From Rhodobacteraceae bacterium SB2 (GTDB lineage: Bacteria > Pseudomonadota > Alphaproteobacteria > Rhodobacterales > Rhodobacteraceae), in contig LGRT01000013.1 in assembly GCA_001642945.1 (NCBI GenBank), positions 62,001 to 126,000 of the forward strand: 64,000 bases of DNA, read 5' to 3'. Numbering within the stretch: position 1 is the first letter of the stretch; each line of letters begins with the position of its first letter. The translations under genes and the position numbers were made by a program. Positions 27,878 through 37,748 of the stretch are shown here, piece after piece. The notes below the pieces were generated by a model that saw only the letters and a list, made by a program, of their open reading frames with translations, did no database searches and was not told the DNA's origin.

Positions 27878-28179
27878 AACCGGGCGAACTGATCTGCGCC
27901 GCGGGCGATATTATCTTGAATGAGGGCCGTGAGGCGATCGAATTGCTGGTCGCAAATACGGGCGACCGGCCCGTTCAAGTGGGCAGCCATTACCATTTTG
28001 CCGAAACCAATCCCGCACTTGAATTTGACCGCAACGCGGCGCATGGGCAGCGTTTGAATATCGCTGCAGGAACCGCTGTGCGCTTTGAACCCGGGCAAAA
28101 ACGCGCGGTCAGCCTTATCAAAATAGCGGGCGACAGGCGGGTGTTTGGATTTAACGGAAAAATCATGGGGGATCTGTAG
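27874..28179 (+). CDS. ureB: Urease beta subunit UreB
   Basis: 101-residue beta subunit with [19 protein letters not shown] at the N-terminus, [19 protein letters not shown] and [10 protein letters not shown], all diagnostic. The start overlaps the stop of the small membrane ORF by four bases, and ureC follows after three bases. Confidence 0.95.
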   Translation: MKPGELICAAGDIILNEGREAIELLVANTGDRPVQVGSHYHFAETNPALEFDRNAAHGQRLNIAAGTAVRFEPGQKRAVSLIKIAGDRRVFGFNGKIMGDL

Positions 28180-28182
28180 GAC

Positions 28183-29892
28183 ATGGCAGTCAATATTAGC
28201 CGCCGAGATTATGCGGGGATGTATGGGCCAACCACGGGCGATAAGCTGCGTTTGGCCGATACGGAGATTTTCATCGAAGTTGAAAAAGACCTGACGAGCT
28301 ATGGCGAAGAGGTTAAATTTGGCGGCGGCAAAGTGATCCGTGACGGTATGGGGCAGTCGCAAGCCACGCGCGCCGCCGGCGCTGCTGATACGGTGATCAC
28401 CAATGCGCTGATTTTGGATTATACGGGCATTTACAAAGCCGATATCGCGCTGCGCGATGGTCGCATTGCCGCGATCGGCAAGGCCGGCAATCCCGATACG
28501 CAGCCCAATGTCGATATTATCATAGGACCGGGCACCGAGGTGATTGCCGGCGAGGGGAAGATCCTCACAGCCGGCGGGTTTGACAGCCATATTCACTTTA
28601 TCTGTCCGCAACAAATCGATGATGCCTTGCATTCCGGCATCACCACCATGCTGGGCGGAGGCACCGGCCCCGCGCATGGCACCTTGGCCACCACCTGTAC
28701 GCCGGGGCCTTGGCATATCGCACGGATGCTGCAAGCCGCCGACGCTCTACCGATGAATTTGGCCTTTGCGGGCAAAGGCAATGCCTCCTTGCCAGCGGCG
28801 CTTGAAGAACAAGTGCTCGCGGGCGCCTGCGCGCTGAAACTGCATGAGGATTGGGGCACCACACCAGCGGCTATTGATACCTGCCTCAGCGTGGCCGATG
28901 CAATGGATGTGCAGGTGATGATCCATACCGACACGTTAAACGAGTCAGGATTTGTCGAGCATACGCTTGCCGCCATGAAAGGGCGCACCATCCATGCCTT
29001 CCATACCGAAGGCGCTGGCGGCGGTCATGCCCCCGATATTATCCGGATTTGCGGGGAGGACTATGTGCTGCCCTCCTCCACCAACCCAACCCGCCCCTTT
29101 ACCGTCAACACGGTCGAAGAACATCTTGATATGCTGATGGTCTGCCATCATTTGGATAAATCGATTCCCGAAGATATCGCTTTTGCAGAAAGCCGCATCC
29201 GCCGCGAAACCATCGCAGCGGAAGATATATTGCATGATATGGGCGCCTTTAGCATTATTGCCTCAGACAGTCAGGCGATGGGGCGCGTTGGCGAAGTGAT
29301 CCTGCGCACGTGGCAAACCGCGGATAAAATGAAACGCCAGCACGGCGCCTTGGCCGAAGAAGCGGGCGATAATGATAACCTAAGGGCCCGCCGCTACGTG
29401 GCAAAATACACCATCAACCCTGCCATTGCGCATGGGATTTCACATGAAATCGGTTCGATAGAACTTGGCAAGCGCGCCGATTTGGTGCTTTGGTCACCGG
29501 CCTTCTTCGGCGTAAAACCCGACATGGTCGTGATGGGTGGCAGCATCGTCTGCGCGCAGATGGGCGATCCAAACGCGTCGATCCCAACTCCGCAACCAGT
29601 TTACAGCCGGCAAATGTTTGGTGCCTTTGGCCGCGCCGTTGAGCACAGCGCGGTGTCCTTCGTCTCGCAAGCTGCACAGGCAGAGAATGTGCGCGAAAAA
29701 TACGGGTTGGCCAAACAAACGCTGGCGGTGCAAAATACGCGGCAAATTGGCAAATCCGATTTAAAGCTCAACACAGCCACGCCGCAGGTTGAGGTAAACC
29801 CTGAAACCTATGAAGTGCGCGCTGATGGCGAGTTATTGACCTGCCAGCCGGCTGAGACCGTGCCCATGGCGCAGCGCTATTTCTTATATTGA
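28183..29892 (+). CDS. ureC: Urease alpha subunit UreC
   Basis: 569-residue catalytic subunit that hydrolyses urea to ammonia and carbamate. Seen: Ni ligands in [11 protein letters not shown], the Lys that is carbamylated in [12 protein letters not shown], His ligands in [12 protein letters not shown] and [14 protein letters not shown], the mobile-flap catalytic His in MVCHHLD, and the Asp in [11 protein letters not shown]. Full length with no broken motif. With UreA and UreB it forms the cytoplasmic enzyme fed by UrtABCDE. Confidence 0.97.
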   Translation: MAVNISRRDYAGMYGPTTGDKLRLADTEIFIEVEKDLTSYGEEVKFGGGKVIRDGMGQSQATRAAGAADTVITNALILDYTGIYKADIALRDGRIAAIGKAGNPDTQPNVDIIIGPGTEVIAGEGKILTAGGFDSHIHFICPQQIDDALHSGITTMLGGGTGPAHGTLATTCTPGPWHIARMLQAADALPMNLAFAGKGNASLPAALEEQVLAGACALKLHEDWGTTPAAIDTCLSVADAMDVQVMIHTDTLNESGFVEHTLAAMKGRTIHAFHTEGAGGGHAPDIIRICGEDYVLPSSTNPTRPFTVNTVEEHLDMLMVCHHLDKSIPEDIAFAESRIRRETIAAEDILHDMGAFSIIASDSQAMGRVGEVILRTWQTADKMKRQHGALAEEAGDNDNLRARRYVAKYTINPAIAHGISHEIGSIELGKRADLVLWSPAFFGVKPDMVVMGGSIVCAQMGDPNASIPTPQPVYSRQMFGAFGRAVEHSAVSFVSQAAQAENVREKYGLAKQTLAVQNTRQIGKSDLKLNTATPQVEVNPETYEVRADGELLTCQPAETVPMAQRYFLY

Positions 29893-29900
29893 GGCCGCTA

Positions 29901-30440
29901 ATGTTGCCAATCGCTCAATCATTGCAAATAGATCCGCCAACCGGGGCCGCAGATTACACCTGTTCTCTGACCTATGAGGAACGGTTTTTGCGGCGCCGCA
30001 AACTCAGCACGGATTGTGGCAAAAACTTTGTGGTGGATCTGCCCAAAACCACCGATCTAAAGCAGGGCGACCACCTGCTGCTGTCGAATGAAGAAACCGT
30101 TGAAATTCTTGCCAAGCAAGAAAAGCTGATCGCCATCACCGGGCCCAATCTGCTGCATTTGGCTTGGCATATCGGGAACCGTCATACGCCCTGCCAGATC
30201 GAAGCCGAGCGGTTATTAATCTGCCATGACCATGTGATTGAGGATATGATCGCAAGGCTTGGCGGAACAACCACGGTTGTGCGAGAGGCCTTCACCCCCG
30301 CCGGCGGCGCTTATGGGATGGGGCGTACGCATAGCCATGATCACGGCAATATTGAGCATATGCATCACCATGTGCACGGGGATCATAGCCACCATCATCA
30401 TGAGCATGAGCATGAGCATGAGCATGAGCATGAGCACTAA
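29901..30440 (+). CDS. ureE: Urease accessory protein UreE, with His-Glu repeat tail
   Basis: 179-residue nickel metallochaperone. The N-terminal peptide-binding and C-terminal metal-binding domains are present (LTYEERFLRRRK; LAWHIGNRHTPCQIE). The tail from about residue 140 is extremely His-rich and ends in six Glu-His dipeptides encoded by a CATGAG tandem repeat. The start at ATG 29901 follows GAGG by six bases; an upstream TTG overlapping the ureC stop is less likely. It delivers Ni to the UreDFG-urease complex. Confidence 0.92.
   Translation: MLPIAQSLQIDPPTGAADYTCSLTYEERFLRRRKLSTDCGKNFVVDLPKTTDLKQGDHLLLSNEETVEILAKQEKLIAITGPNLLHLAWHIGNRHTPCQIEAERLLICHDHVIEDMIARLGGTTTVVREAFTPAGGAYGMGRTHSHDHGNIEHMHHHVHGDHSHHHHEHEHEHEHEHEH
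30399..30434 (+). repeat. CATGAG hexanucleotide tandem repeat across ureE end and ureF start
   Basis: Six consecutive CATGAG units (the last followed by CAC rather than CAT). In the ureE frame they read His-Glu; in the ureF frame they give six ATG codons (30400, 30406, 30412, 30418, 30424, 30430) each followed by Ser. Unit length is a multiple of three, so slippage would change length without breaking either frame. Confidence 0.9.
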
Positions 30441-31077
30441 CAAAACCTTTCTAACGGCGCTTCAATGGCTATCGCCTGCGTTTCCAATCGGTGGCTTTGC
30501 CTATTCGCATGGCTTGGAATGGGCCATCGAAAAGCGCCATGTGACGGATCAAATCAGCCTGCAAAACTGGCTGCAAGACCTGCTTGAGCTTGGATCTGCG
30601 CGCAGCGATGCCATTTTACTGGCCCTGGCCTTTAAATCGGAAAGCAAGGAAGAATTGATCTATTTGAACCAGCTTGCCTTGGCTTTATCAGCCAGTGCCG
30701 AGCGGCGCAGTGAAACGCTTTTGCAAGGGCAGGCATTTGGCAAAACGATCCGCGACGTGTGGGGGCAGGACTGCACGGATTTATGCTATCCCGTAGCGCT
30801 AGGGGCGGCGGCGCGTCGCGAAAACCTGATCAAAGAAGACATAATTGCCGCGTATTTACACGCATTCAGCGCCAATTTAATCTCAGCGGCCATACGGATT
30901 GTGCCCTTAGGCCAAACACAAGGCCAACACATCTTATTGGCGCTCACTTCTGAAATCAATGCCTGCGCAGCAGAGGCAAGCGACGCCGATGAAGACGATC
31001 TGAGCAGCACAACCTTTCTCTCTGATGTCGCCTCAATGCGGCATGAAACGCTTCACACACGGATTTTTAAAACATGA
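30430..31077 (+). CDS. ureF: Urease accessory protein UreF
   Basis: 215-residue UreF, part of the nickel-loading complex. The signature [23 protein letters not shown] is close to the N-terminus, which ends family alignments near the Met at 30430. Any of five other ATGs in the CATGAG repeat could also initiate, adding Met-Ser pairs. No clear ribosome binding site is seen, so translation is probably coupled to the overlapping ureE end. The stop overlaps ureG by four bases. Confidence 0.9.
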   Translation: MSTNKTFLTALQWLSPAFPIGGFAYSHGLEWAIEKRHVTDQISLQNWLQDLLELGSARSDAILLALAFKSESKEELIYLNQLALALSASAERRSETLLQGQAFGKTIRDVWGQDCTDLCYPVALGAAARRENLIKEDIIAAYLHAFSANLISAAIRIVPLGQTQGQHILLALTSEINACAAEASDADEDDLSSTTFLSDVASMRHETLHTRIFKT

Positions 31078-31685
31078 ATAAAATGAATGGACCCGTTCGC
31101 ATTGGGATCGGAGGCCCCGTCGGGGCAGGTAAAACCTCGCTCACAGCCGCGTTGGCGCGGCGCCTGTCAGAGCGGTATTCGATTGGGGTGATTACCAATG
31201 ATATTTATACCCGCGAGGATGCAGAAGCCTTGATGCGGTTACAGATCCTACCCGAAGATCGGGTGATCGGCGTTGAAACAGGGGGCTGCCCGCATACCGC
31301 AATTCGCGAGGATGCTTCGATCAACCTCTCTGCCATCGCCGAATTAGAAGCTCGCCATCCCGAAATTGAAATCGTGATGATCGAAAGCGGTGGAGATAAT
31401 CTATCGGCAACGTTCAGCCCAGAATTGGCGGATCTAACGGTGTATGTGATTGATGTGGCCGCGGGAGAAGAAATTCCACGTAAAGGCGGCCCTGCCGTGA
31501 CAAAATCGGATGTTTTGGTGATCAACAAAACCGATCTGGCGCCCTATGTTGGCGCCGATTTAGAGGTGATGCGTCGCGATGCCTGCGCGCAGCGTCAGGA
31601 GAAGCCGTTTTTCTTTGCTCAAATTAAACATGATCAAGGTGTGCAGCCGATTGAAAAACACTTGTTGGATCTGGCGGGCCTATAA
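31074..31685 (+). CDS. ureG: Urease accessory GTPase UreG
   Basis: 203-residue SIMIBI-class GTPase. The P-loop is [13 protein letters not shown]; the CPH metal motif lies in [30 protein letters not shown] is conserved, and [13 protein letters not shown] is the guanine-specificity motif. It couples GTP hydrolysis to nickel insertion. Last gene of the urease operon. Confidence 0.96.
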   Translation: MNKMNGPVRIGIGGPVGAGKTSLTAALARRLSERYSIGVITNDIYTREDAEALMRLQILPEDRVIGVETGGCPHTAIREDASINLSAIAELEARHPEIEIVMIESGGDNLSATFSPELADLTVYVIDVAAGEEIPRKGGPAVTKSDVLVINKTDLAPYVGADLEVMRRDACAQRQEKPFFFAQIKHDQGVQPIEKHLLDLAGL

Positions 31686-31758
31686 CCCGTAAGGCTTTAA
31701 CACCATTACAAAGGCCTAAACCCGATCAGTCACAGCCGACCCATATCAACCTTGCAGA

Positions 31759-31777
31759 GGGCGCAAAACCGGCGCCC
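31759..31777. terminator. Candidate bidirectional terminator after ureG
   Basis: GGGCGC-AAAACCG-GCGCCC stem-loop in the 115-base gap between ureG and the convergent crotonase gene. No T-run follows on the plus strand. Confidence 0.35.
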
Positions 31778-31800
31778 CTGAAGACGGCGGGCCCGGGGCG

Positions 31801-32592
31801 CTATTTGCCTTTGAAAACCGGGCTGCGCCGCTCGTTAAAAGCCAAAACCCCTTCGCGGCGATCCTGCGTCGGGATCGTCCGGTTATAGGCCTCAATCTCA
31901 AAAGCCAGACCATCCATCAAGCCCATTTGCAGCCCTTTATGGATCGCTTGCTTGGCTTGACGCACCGCAATAGGTGCATTTCCAGCGATGGTTTTGGCCA
32001 TCTCAAGCGCTGTCTCCAATAGGCTTTGCGCGCTGCAAACCGCGTTCGCAAGACCCCAATCATAGGCCTCTTGGGCCGAAAACACCCGCCCCGATAGGAT
32101 CAATTCTTTGGCGCGCCGCTCGCCAATGGCGCGCGCCAGCGTTTGCGTGCCCCCCGCACCGGGTATGATGCCGATGCGCACTTCGGTTTGCGCAAAGCGC
32201 GCGCTGTCAGAAGCATAGATAAAATCAAACGCCGCCGCCAATTCACACCCACCGCCAAAGGCAGCCCCGTTGATCGCGCCAATCGTTGGAAGCGGGCAGG
32301 CAACCACCGCGCGCACCATCCGCTCATAAATCAGATGCTGCGCCTGCCACGCTGCATCTGACATGCCGTTGCGCTCTTTGAGATCACCGCCGGCGCAAAA
32401 GGCTTTTTCACCCGCACCGGTTATAACCACAACGCGGGTGTTTTCAGGTTGGAGCGCCAAACCCTCAAACAGATTGATCAAATCCCACGCCATTTGCGTG
32501 TTAAACGCATTTGCCGCCTCTGGCCGGTTCAACCGAACCAGCAAGACATGCGCATCAACCGATGTAAGCTCCAAAGTTTCAAATGATGTCAT
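31801..32592 (-). CDS. Enoyl-CoA hydratase/isomerase family protein
   Basis: 263-residue crotonase. The oxyanion-hole motifs are AFCAGGDLKER (about residue 65) and INGAAFGGGCELAAAFD (about residue 108). The downstream EVRIGIIPGAGGTQTLARAIG carries a catalytic-type acidic residue. It hydrates or isomerises a 2-enoyl-CoA. It is convergent with ureG and isolated; its GC and codon use match the urease side rather than the sulfatase island. Confidence 0.85.
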   Translation of the reverse strand: MTSFETLELTSVDAHVLLVRLNRPEAANAFNTQMAWDLINLFEGLALQPENTRVVVITGAGEKAFCAGGDLKERNGMSDAAWQAQHLIYERMVRAVVACPLPTIGAINGAAFGGGCELAAAFDFIYASDSARFAQTEVRIGIIPGAGGTQTLARAIGERRAKELILSGRVFSAQEAYDWGLANAVCSAQSLLETALEMAKTIAGNAPIAVRQAKQAIHKGLQMGLMDGLAFEIEAYNRTIPTQDRREGVLAFNERRSPVFKGK

Positions 32593-33390
32593 AGTTAACG
32601 GCTTTCGAATATTGCCTCATATCTTAGGCGAAAATATCGCCGCCTGAACATGGTTTATTTCGAATAGATTTGGAAAAAAGGCGGCACTGGCCCGAAAAAA
32701 CCATATCCTGGCCAATTCTTCTTGCAGGGCGGGGCGCAGCCAATGCGCCCTTGTTGAAAAATACTCCCTGCCCAGTGCCACTCGATCTAGGAATAGAAAT
32801 TCAATTAAGTGGCATGTTACCGAAACACAGGCGATCGTTTTATGTCTGTCTTCCAATTGTTGACGACTTGCAAACTCAGTCTCGGCCATAATTGTTCGAG
32901 CGTCCACTCTCCACTACAGGCGCATTTCGTTGCTGCAGCGAAGCACTGAAAGCTGCCTTAGGGGCAAACGCAGATCGGTCAAGTGCGCCCGCCAATGGTC
33001 CCAATGCTGGTGCCTCAACGGAGCTGTCAGACGAATGAGAACTCGCATCGGATTGCAGGCGCAGCCTTAATCTATGCGCTCAATACAACATATTGTGAGT
33101 TGCCCGTGAATTAAGACTTACTTGGTGAGCCGTTCCGTAATGTGATCCTAAAAGTCGCTTTTCTTCTTGAACATATCTATCATCATCATAATTCTCGTCA
33201 CGAAGCCTTTTAGGGATTGTTTAGCGAACTCAGGCTTATCTGCATCAGACATATCATATTTCCGATCTTCTCAGCTTAATAGTTATTTCTGTAAGCCTAA
33301 CTCCGCACTCTGTTACAAGTAAATCTTTACCTTGGATTCACACCTGCAAAACGGGCCAACCCAATTCGTTTGTTTATGAATCTAAGGGTT
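32593..33390. other. Long intergenic region, probably decayed sequence
   Basis: About 800 bases between the crotonase and molybdenum hydroxylase genes. The only minus-strand reading frame of note, at 32617-32907, shows no recognisable family and poor codon quality. A 34-codon ORF sits at 33148-33252. No transposase, RNA gene or clear repeat was recognised. Confidence 0.5.
33148..33252 (-). CDS. Possible 34-residue ORF, unknown
   Basis: Starts MSDADKPEFAKQSLKGF and ends MFKKKSDF, with GGAAA about eight bases before the ATG. Polar N-terminus, Met-rich centre and a basic tail. It may be a small protein or the remnant of a larger one; no family is recognised. Confidence 0.25.
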   Translation of the reverse strand: MSDADKPEFAKQSLKGFVTRIMMMIDMFKKKSDF

Positions 33391-35634
33391 TTATGCAAAA
33401 TCCACAAACTTGCTAAACGGCATTTCCCGCAACCGCTGACCCGTTGCATCAAAAATAGCGTTCGCCAAGGCAGGGGCCGCAGGCGGAACAGGGGGCTCCC
33501 CGATACCGCGAATTTTACTGCCGTTTTCCAAACCCACAACATGAATACGAGGCGTTTGATGCATCCGCATCCCTTCATGTGACCAGAAATTATCCTGTTC
33601 AGCGATACCATCCGTATAGGTGATTTCACAATTCATTGCGTGCCCAAGGCCGTAGATGACACCACCTTTGACCAAGTTGTCAAAGTTGATCGGATCAACG
33701 ACTTTGCCAACCTCGGCTGCAGTATAAACATCATCGATGCGAATGCCATCTTCTGTCACTGTGATGTCGACAACCTCGGCTGTGGCAACACCAAATGACA
33801 AACAAAATGCCAACCCGCGACCACGATTTTCGCCCAAAGGTGTGCCCCAATTCGACATCTCGCCCACTTTTTCCAAAACCTTTCTACTGGGGTCATGTGA
33901 ACACAAACGCAAACGTTCCGCCAATGGATCCGCACCGGCTGCACGGATCAATTCATCCATCATCCCTTCATGAAAGAAGGCGTTTGTAGACGCGCCAACA
34001 GAGCGCCATGAACTAAGCGGCGCCAAGGGTTTCGCGCGATACCCGGTAACGCGATAGTTTGGAACATCAAAGGGCTGCTCCCACGCACCCGTCACGATAA
34101 TCGCATCTGGTCCAGGCAATGAAAGTCCCTGACGCGCCATTTGTGAGGCCACAACGGATGGCATTGCAATCCCCAGATCCAGCGCCGAAACCTGACCATT
34201 TGCCACACGCCCCGAGGCCCGCGCCATTGCGATCTGGCGGGTATAGTCATGCATCATATCCTCTTCACGGCGATACGTTAGTTTGATCGGCGTGCCCTTG
34301 TACTCCGTCGCGACTTGCACCGCTTGACGCGCAACATCGTCTTCTAATCGGTGGCCAAAACTGCCTCCCATCATCAACACATGCAGGTGAATTTGATGAC
34401 GTTCAAACCCTGTCAATTTGGCGACATTTTTTTCGATAAAACGCGGGATCTGGGTGCCTGTCCAAATATCAATCCGATCATCTGTCATCAAAACAGTGGC
34501 ATTGATCGGTTCCAACGGAGCGTGCGCCACATAAGGCGCACGGTATTCTGCCGTTAGAACATCGCCTTTGGCAAGATCGGCTTCGACGTCCCCGTCATCA
34601 CGGTTTTGAATTTCCTGCTGATCTTCGTTAAATGCATCAGACAGTGCCTGCCAATGCCCCTCCATAGTGTCGGGCATATCGGATTTGGGCCAATTTGCAT
34701 TGATCATCTCTGCGGCTTGAAACGCGCGCCATGTGTTATCGGCAACCACAGCAATCCCGTTCATTACAGGATGCACACCCTGAACGCCGCGCATATTTAG
34801 CGCATCAGTCGCATCATAATCTGTGGCCGTCGCACCGCCCTGATGAGGGTTCAACTTCACCGTTGCATGCAACATTCCCGGCAGTTCAAAATCGATACCG
34901 TAGTTTTGCGTTCCTGTTGATTTCGCTTGAATGTCCAATCGCTGCATCGGTTTGCCGATATAGCGCCATTTGCTTTCTGCACGTAATTCAACGTCACGCA
35001 CAGGATCCATGTCCGCAGCAGCAGAGGCCAGAGATTGATAGCTAAGTTCCTGACCATCTGGCAGAATAACATGGCCAGAACGGGTTTTCATACGCGTGAC
35101 ATGCACACCCGTTTTTTCATGCGCTGCTGCCTTAAGCGTTTCGCGTGCAACCGCACCCGCCTGACGCAGCTTTTCGTACCCATCGGGCACAGTGGTCGAA
35201 CCACCCGTAATCTGCAGACCTATGAATTTCATAGCCGCATCCGCAACTGTACGCATGCTTTGGGCCATGACCCCGTCATCAGTGGGTTTAAATGGCACAG
35301 CTTCGCGGGCGTAGGCCGTGTTGTAATAGGTTGCGCTAGGGGGGCCGGGATCAACGTTAATCTGATCTAGATCGACATCCAATTCCTCGGCGATCAGGGC
35401 CGCCTGAATAGAGTAAGCGCCCTGCCCCTTGTCCGCGCGTGGCGTGATGAGGGTGATGCCATTGGCGTCAATCTTTACATATGGTGTGATCGCAGCTTCG
35501 TTCGCACCCAAGTCATCTAGCAGGGGATTTTCCCCTTCGCTGCGATATTTATAGACTCCAAATGCCACACCGCCAACAACCGCAGCAGACCCAATCAAAA
35601 AGGTGCGGCGGGCAATTTTTCCTAAACGGCTCAT
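33391..35634 (-). CDS. Molybdopterin-binding subunit of xanthine oxidase-family dehydrogenase (IorB-like)
   Basis: 747-residue large subunit similar to isoquinoline 1-oxidoreductase beta or periplasmic aldehyde dehydrogenases. The N-terminus MSRLGKIARRTFLIG is a twin-arginine signal followed by a hydrophobic core, so the folded enzyme is probably exported. Molybdopterin-domain stretches include MMGGSFGHRLEDDVARQAV, SWRSVGASTNAFFHE and GIGEPPVPPAAPALANAI with the catalytic Glu. The start at 35634 has AAAGGAG upstream; a 25-codon upstream extension would spoil the Tat signal. It follows the 2Fe-2S subunit gene by two bases. Substrate: an aldehyde or N-heterocycle, not resolved. Confidence 0.85.
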   Translation of the reverse strand: MSRLGKIARRTFLIGSAAVVGGVAFGVYKYRSEGENPLLDDLGANEAAITPYVKIDANGITLITPRADKGQGAYSIQAALIAEELDVDLDQINVDPGPPSATYYNTAYAREAVPFKPTDDGVMAQSMRTVADAAMKFIGLQITGGSTTVPDGYEKLRQAGAVARETLKAAAHEKTGVHVTRMKTRSGHVILPDGQELSYQSLASAAADMDPVRDVELRAESKWRYIGKPMQRLDIQAKSTGTQNYGIDFELPGMLHATVKLNPHQGGATATDYDATDALNMRGVQGVHPVMNGIAVVADNTWRAFQAAEMINANWPKSDMPDTMEGHWQALSDAFNEDQQEIQNRDDGDVEADLAKGDVLTAEYRAPYVAHAPLEPINATVLMTDDRIDIWTGTQIPRFIEKNVAKLTGFERHQIHLHVLMMGGSFGHRLEDDVARQAVQVATEYKGTPIKLTYRREEDMMHDYTRQIAMARASGRVANGQVSALDLGIAMPSVVASQMARQGLSLPGPDAIIVTGAWEQPFDVPNYRVTGYRAKPLAPLSSWRSVGASTNAFFHEGMMDELIRAAGADPLAERLRLCSHDPSRKVLEKVGEMSNWGTPLGENRGRGLAFCLSFGVATAEVVDITVTEDGIRIDDVYTAAEVGKVVDPINFDNLVKGGVIYGLGHAMNCEITYTDGIAEQDNFWSHEGMRMHQTPRIHVVGLENGSKIRGIGEPPVPPAAPALANAIFDATGQRLREMPFSKFVDFA

Positions 35635-35636
35635 CC

Positions 35637-36095
35637 CTAAGCTCCTTTCATGGTTTGGGCTGCGGTTTTTACAGCCGCGCGAATACGCGGAAATGTCCCA
35701 CAACGGCATAGGTTGCCCGACATCGCCTCATCAATGTCTGCATCCGTTGGCTCGGCGTTTTGAGATAATAGCGATGCCGCCTGCATGATTTGACCCGATT
35801 GGCAGTATCCACATTGCGCAACCTGATGTTCTGCCCATGCCGCCTGCACCGCGTGCATCGCATAAGGGGTCCCAAGGCCATTAATCGTCTTGACAGCGCC
35901 ATCAACATCCCCAACGGATATTTGGCATGAACGCACAGCAACACCATCGATATGCACCGTACACGCCCCACAGGCTGCTACCCCGCAACCATATTTAACA
36001 CCTTTGATATTCAATTCATCCCGCAGCACCCACAGAAGCGGCATGTCTGCTTCGACATCCACATCATGTTGTTTGTCATCAACCGTAATTTTCAT
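35637..36095 (-). CDS. 2Fe-2S subunit of xanthine oxidase-family dehydrogenase (IorA-like)
   Basis: 152-residue small subunit carrying two [2Fe-2S] clusters. The N-terminal plant-ferredoxin type is in [16 protein letters not shown]; the C-terminal cluster is in [10 protein letters not shown] and [11 protein letters not shown]. It transfers electrons from the Mo subunit to an acceptor such as a cytochrome. The start MKITVDDKQ at 36095 is preferred to 36134 because it aligns with the family and follows GGAAGG. There is no FAD subunit, consistent with IorAB-type enzymes. Confidence 0.9.
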   Translation of the reverse strand: MKITVDDKQHDVDVEADMPLLWVLRDELNIKGVKYGCGVAACGACTVHIDGVAVRSCQISVGDVDGAVKTINGLGTPYAMHAVQAAWAEHQVAQCGYCQSGQIMQAASLLSQNAEPTDADIDEAMSGNLCRCGTFPRIRAAVKTAAQTMKGA

Positions 36096-36163
36096 GGCCA
36101 AGCCTTCCCTTAGACAAATTTTACTTAACTTCACTCAAAAACTGATTTAGCGGTTTTTAAATG

Positions 36164-37231
36164 CTAAATGGTATTTAAACTAATTCTGACAGTGCCGCCC
36201 AGCGTATGGGTCAGGACATCCAGGAAGAACGGGCGTGGCCGTCCACGGAAATGAAACCCCACATGACCTCCATTTGGGGTCAGGAATACGCGAAAATTCG
36301 AGCGACGACTTTCGTTGATACGGTGATAGGGATCGCTGGTGATCCAGGGATCGTTTTCGGCGTGAAGCATCACAACCGGAACCTTGATTTGCCCCAGACG
36401 CGGGAATGGGGAGGCCCGCCGGTAATATTCGGTGGCACTGGTGAATCCGTGTCGCGGTGCCGTAAAAAGCTCGTCATATTCAAGCATTGAACGGGGGCGT
36501 AGCAGTGGGCTTTGCCCCGCCCCGTCAGACTTGCTTAGCTTTCGCTCATGATCCATCAGCGTGCCCAGCAACACCTTTTGATAGATCGCATTGCGTCGGC
36601 GGTTCATCCGTGCAGATGAGGCAATCAGATCCAGAGGTGCCGACACCGTGATGGCGCCGCAGATCCGCGGATCATCGCCAAGTTCGGCCAACATGTTCAG
36701 CAGGATCGCTCCGCCCATGGAAAACCCGCACAGGAAGATTCCCCGTTCGGTCAGCGCTTCCGGCAGAGTGTCCAGAATGTCGATGATTTCGGCAGTGCCA
36801 GCACATTGGTAAGTAATTGAACAACTTGCCAAAGACGAGCCCGCCCCGCGGTGATTGAGGCGCAGAACCCGCTTGCCCTGCTCGGCCAGGTGGCGCGCGG
36901 TTGCCTTGATATAGACGCTGTCCTCGGAACCGCCGACGCCATGCAGCAGGATCACCAGCGGACCGCCTTTTTCAGGATCATGCAGGGTGCCCGTCATTAT
37001 ATCGCCCGAGCCATCGCGCAGGGGGAATTGCATCGGCGTCTCGATGCCCGGAATGGGCAAGTCGCGATAAGTGATACGGTGCGCCACGGTTTGCAAATCA
37101 CCGCCCAGCCAGGGCGCACGTTCACGGCTGTGAAGGACCTGGATGCGGAGATCCTCCAGCCGTGCCTCGTCAAACATCAAAGGGCTGTCCTGCGAGGATT
37201 TGAATCCTACGTTCTTGATCATTTTTGTCAC
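36164..37231 (-). CDS. Alpha/beta hydrolase (YheT/EstB-like)
   Basis: 355-residue alpha/beta hydrolase of the YheT family. VILLHGVGGSEDSVY is the oxyanion region, LCGFSMGGAILLNM the nucleophile elbow with Ser, ENDPWI the Asp region and NGGHVGFHF the catalytic His. It would hydrolyse an ester or lipid. Last gene of the minus-strand ligase/SCP2 unit at the left edge of the GC-rich island. Its N-terminal coding region overlaps the end of the damaged crotonase by about 60 bases, so the start is uncertain (37177 is an alternative). Confidence 0.75.
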   Translation of the reverse strand: MTKMIKNVGFKSSQDSPLMFDEARLEDLRIQVLHSRERAPWLGGDLQTVAHRITYRDLPIPGIETPMQFPLRDGSGDIMTGTLHDPEKGGPLVILLHGVGGSEDSVYIKATARHLAEQGKRVLRLNHRGAGSSLASCSITYQCAGTAEIIDILDTLPEALTERGIFLCGFSMGGAILLNMLAELGDDPRICGAITVSAPLDLIASSARMNRRRNAIYQKVLLGTLMDHERKLSKSDGAGQSPLLRPRSMLEYDELFTAPRHGFTSATEYYRRASPFPRLGQIKVPVVMLHAENDPWITSDPYHRINESRRSNFRVFLTPNGGHVGFHFRGRPRPFFLDVLTHTLGGTVRISLNTI

Positions 37232-37664
37232 GCGCGGCCCTTTGAGATTCCAACCTCAACCGCGCAACCATTAGATATCGAAACTCGCAAGGAAATCTCG
37301 CATTTGCTGCGTGGGCGTGGCCCGGGCTGCTATCTTGTTCTTGCCAAACACCGTAGGCATCGCGGCAAGTCCCCATGCCAATACCATCGCCCGAACAGGC
37401 AGCGACAACCGGTCGAGGAAATTCAAACAGCCGCAGAAGCATCTCGAACCCGCTGCGCACAAGCGAAAGTGTTGCCTCGGGCCCTTTCTGAAACTCTTTC
37501 AGATCGAACCCCGCCGAAAACGTGCCTGCGCGCCCTTCCAGAACGATGGCCTTGGCTTTGTCAGCGTCGGCCCGGTCGAGGCAATCGTTCATTGCCACAA
37601 CAAAGGCAGGGCCAACGACATTGCGTTTGCCATCTTCGAGACTACACGATATCATTTCACACAT
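37170..37664 (-). pseudogene. Degraded enoyl-CoA hydratase/isomerase
   Basis: The first ~100 residues resemble a crotonase: LEDGKRNVVGPAFV, GTFSAGFDLKEFQ (oxyanion motif) and PVVAACSGDGIGMG (second oxyanion motif). After GIGMG the frame reads non-family sequence to residue 164, so the ~140-residue C-terminal half of the fold is missing. The N-terminus also looks shortened, because the first beta strands between MISC and LEDGK are absent. In the next frame the sequence after the break reads LAAMPTVFGKNKIAARATP and then a stop (37271), suggesting a deletion that fused pieces of two genes. It is probably non-functional, lying between SCP2 and the hydrolase. Confidence 0.6.
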
Positions 37665-37748
37665 CTTCCCTCTGGTTCACGGCCGGGTCCGGTTCAGACC
37701 GAATGCACGACCGCAATCCCGTTTACAGGGCGTCCACGACTACCAAAA

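Noticed and set aside
27664-28734. Large minus-strand frame opposite ureB/ureC
   Set aside because: Antisense to highly conserved urease subunits.
32617-32907. 96-codon minus-strand frame upstream of the crotonase
   Set aside because: No ribosome binding site, no family resemblance and poor codon pattern; listed as part of a decayed intergenic region.
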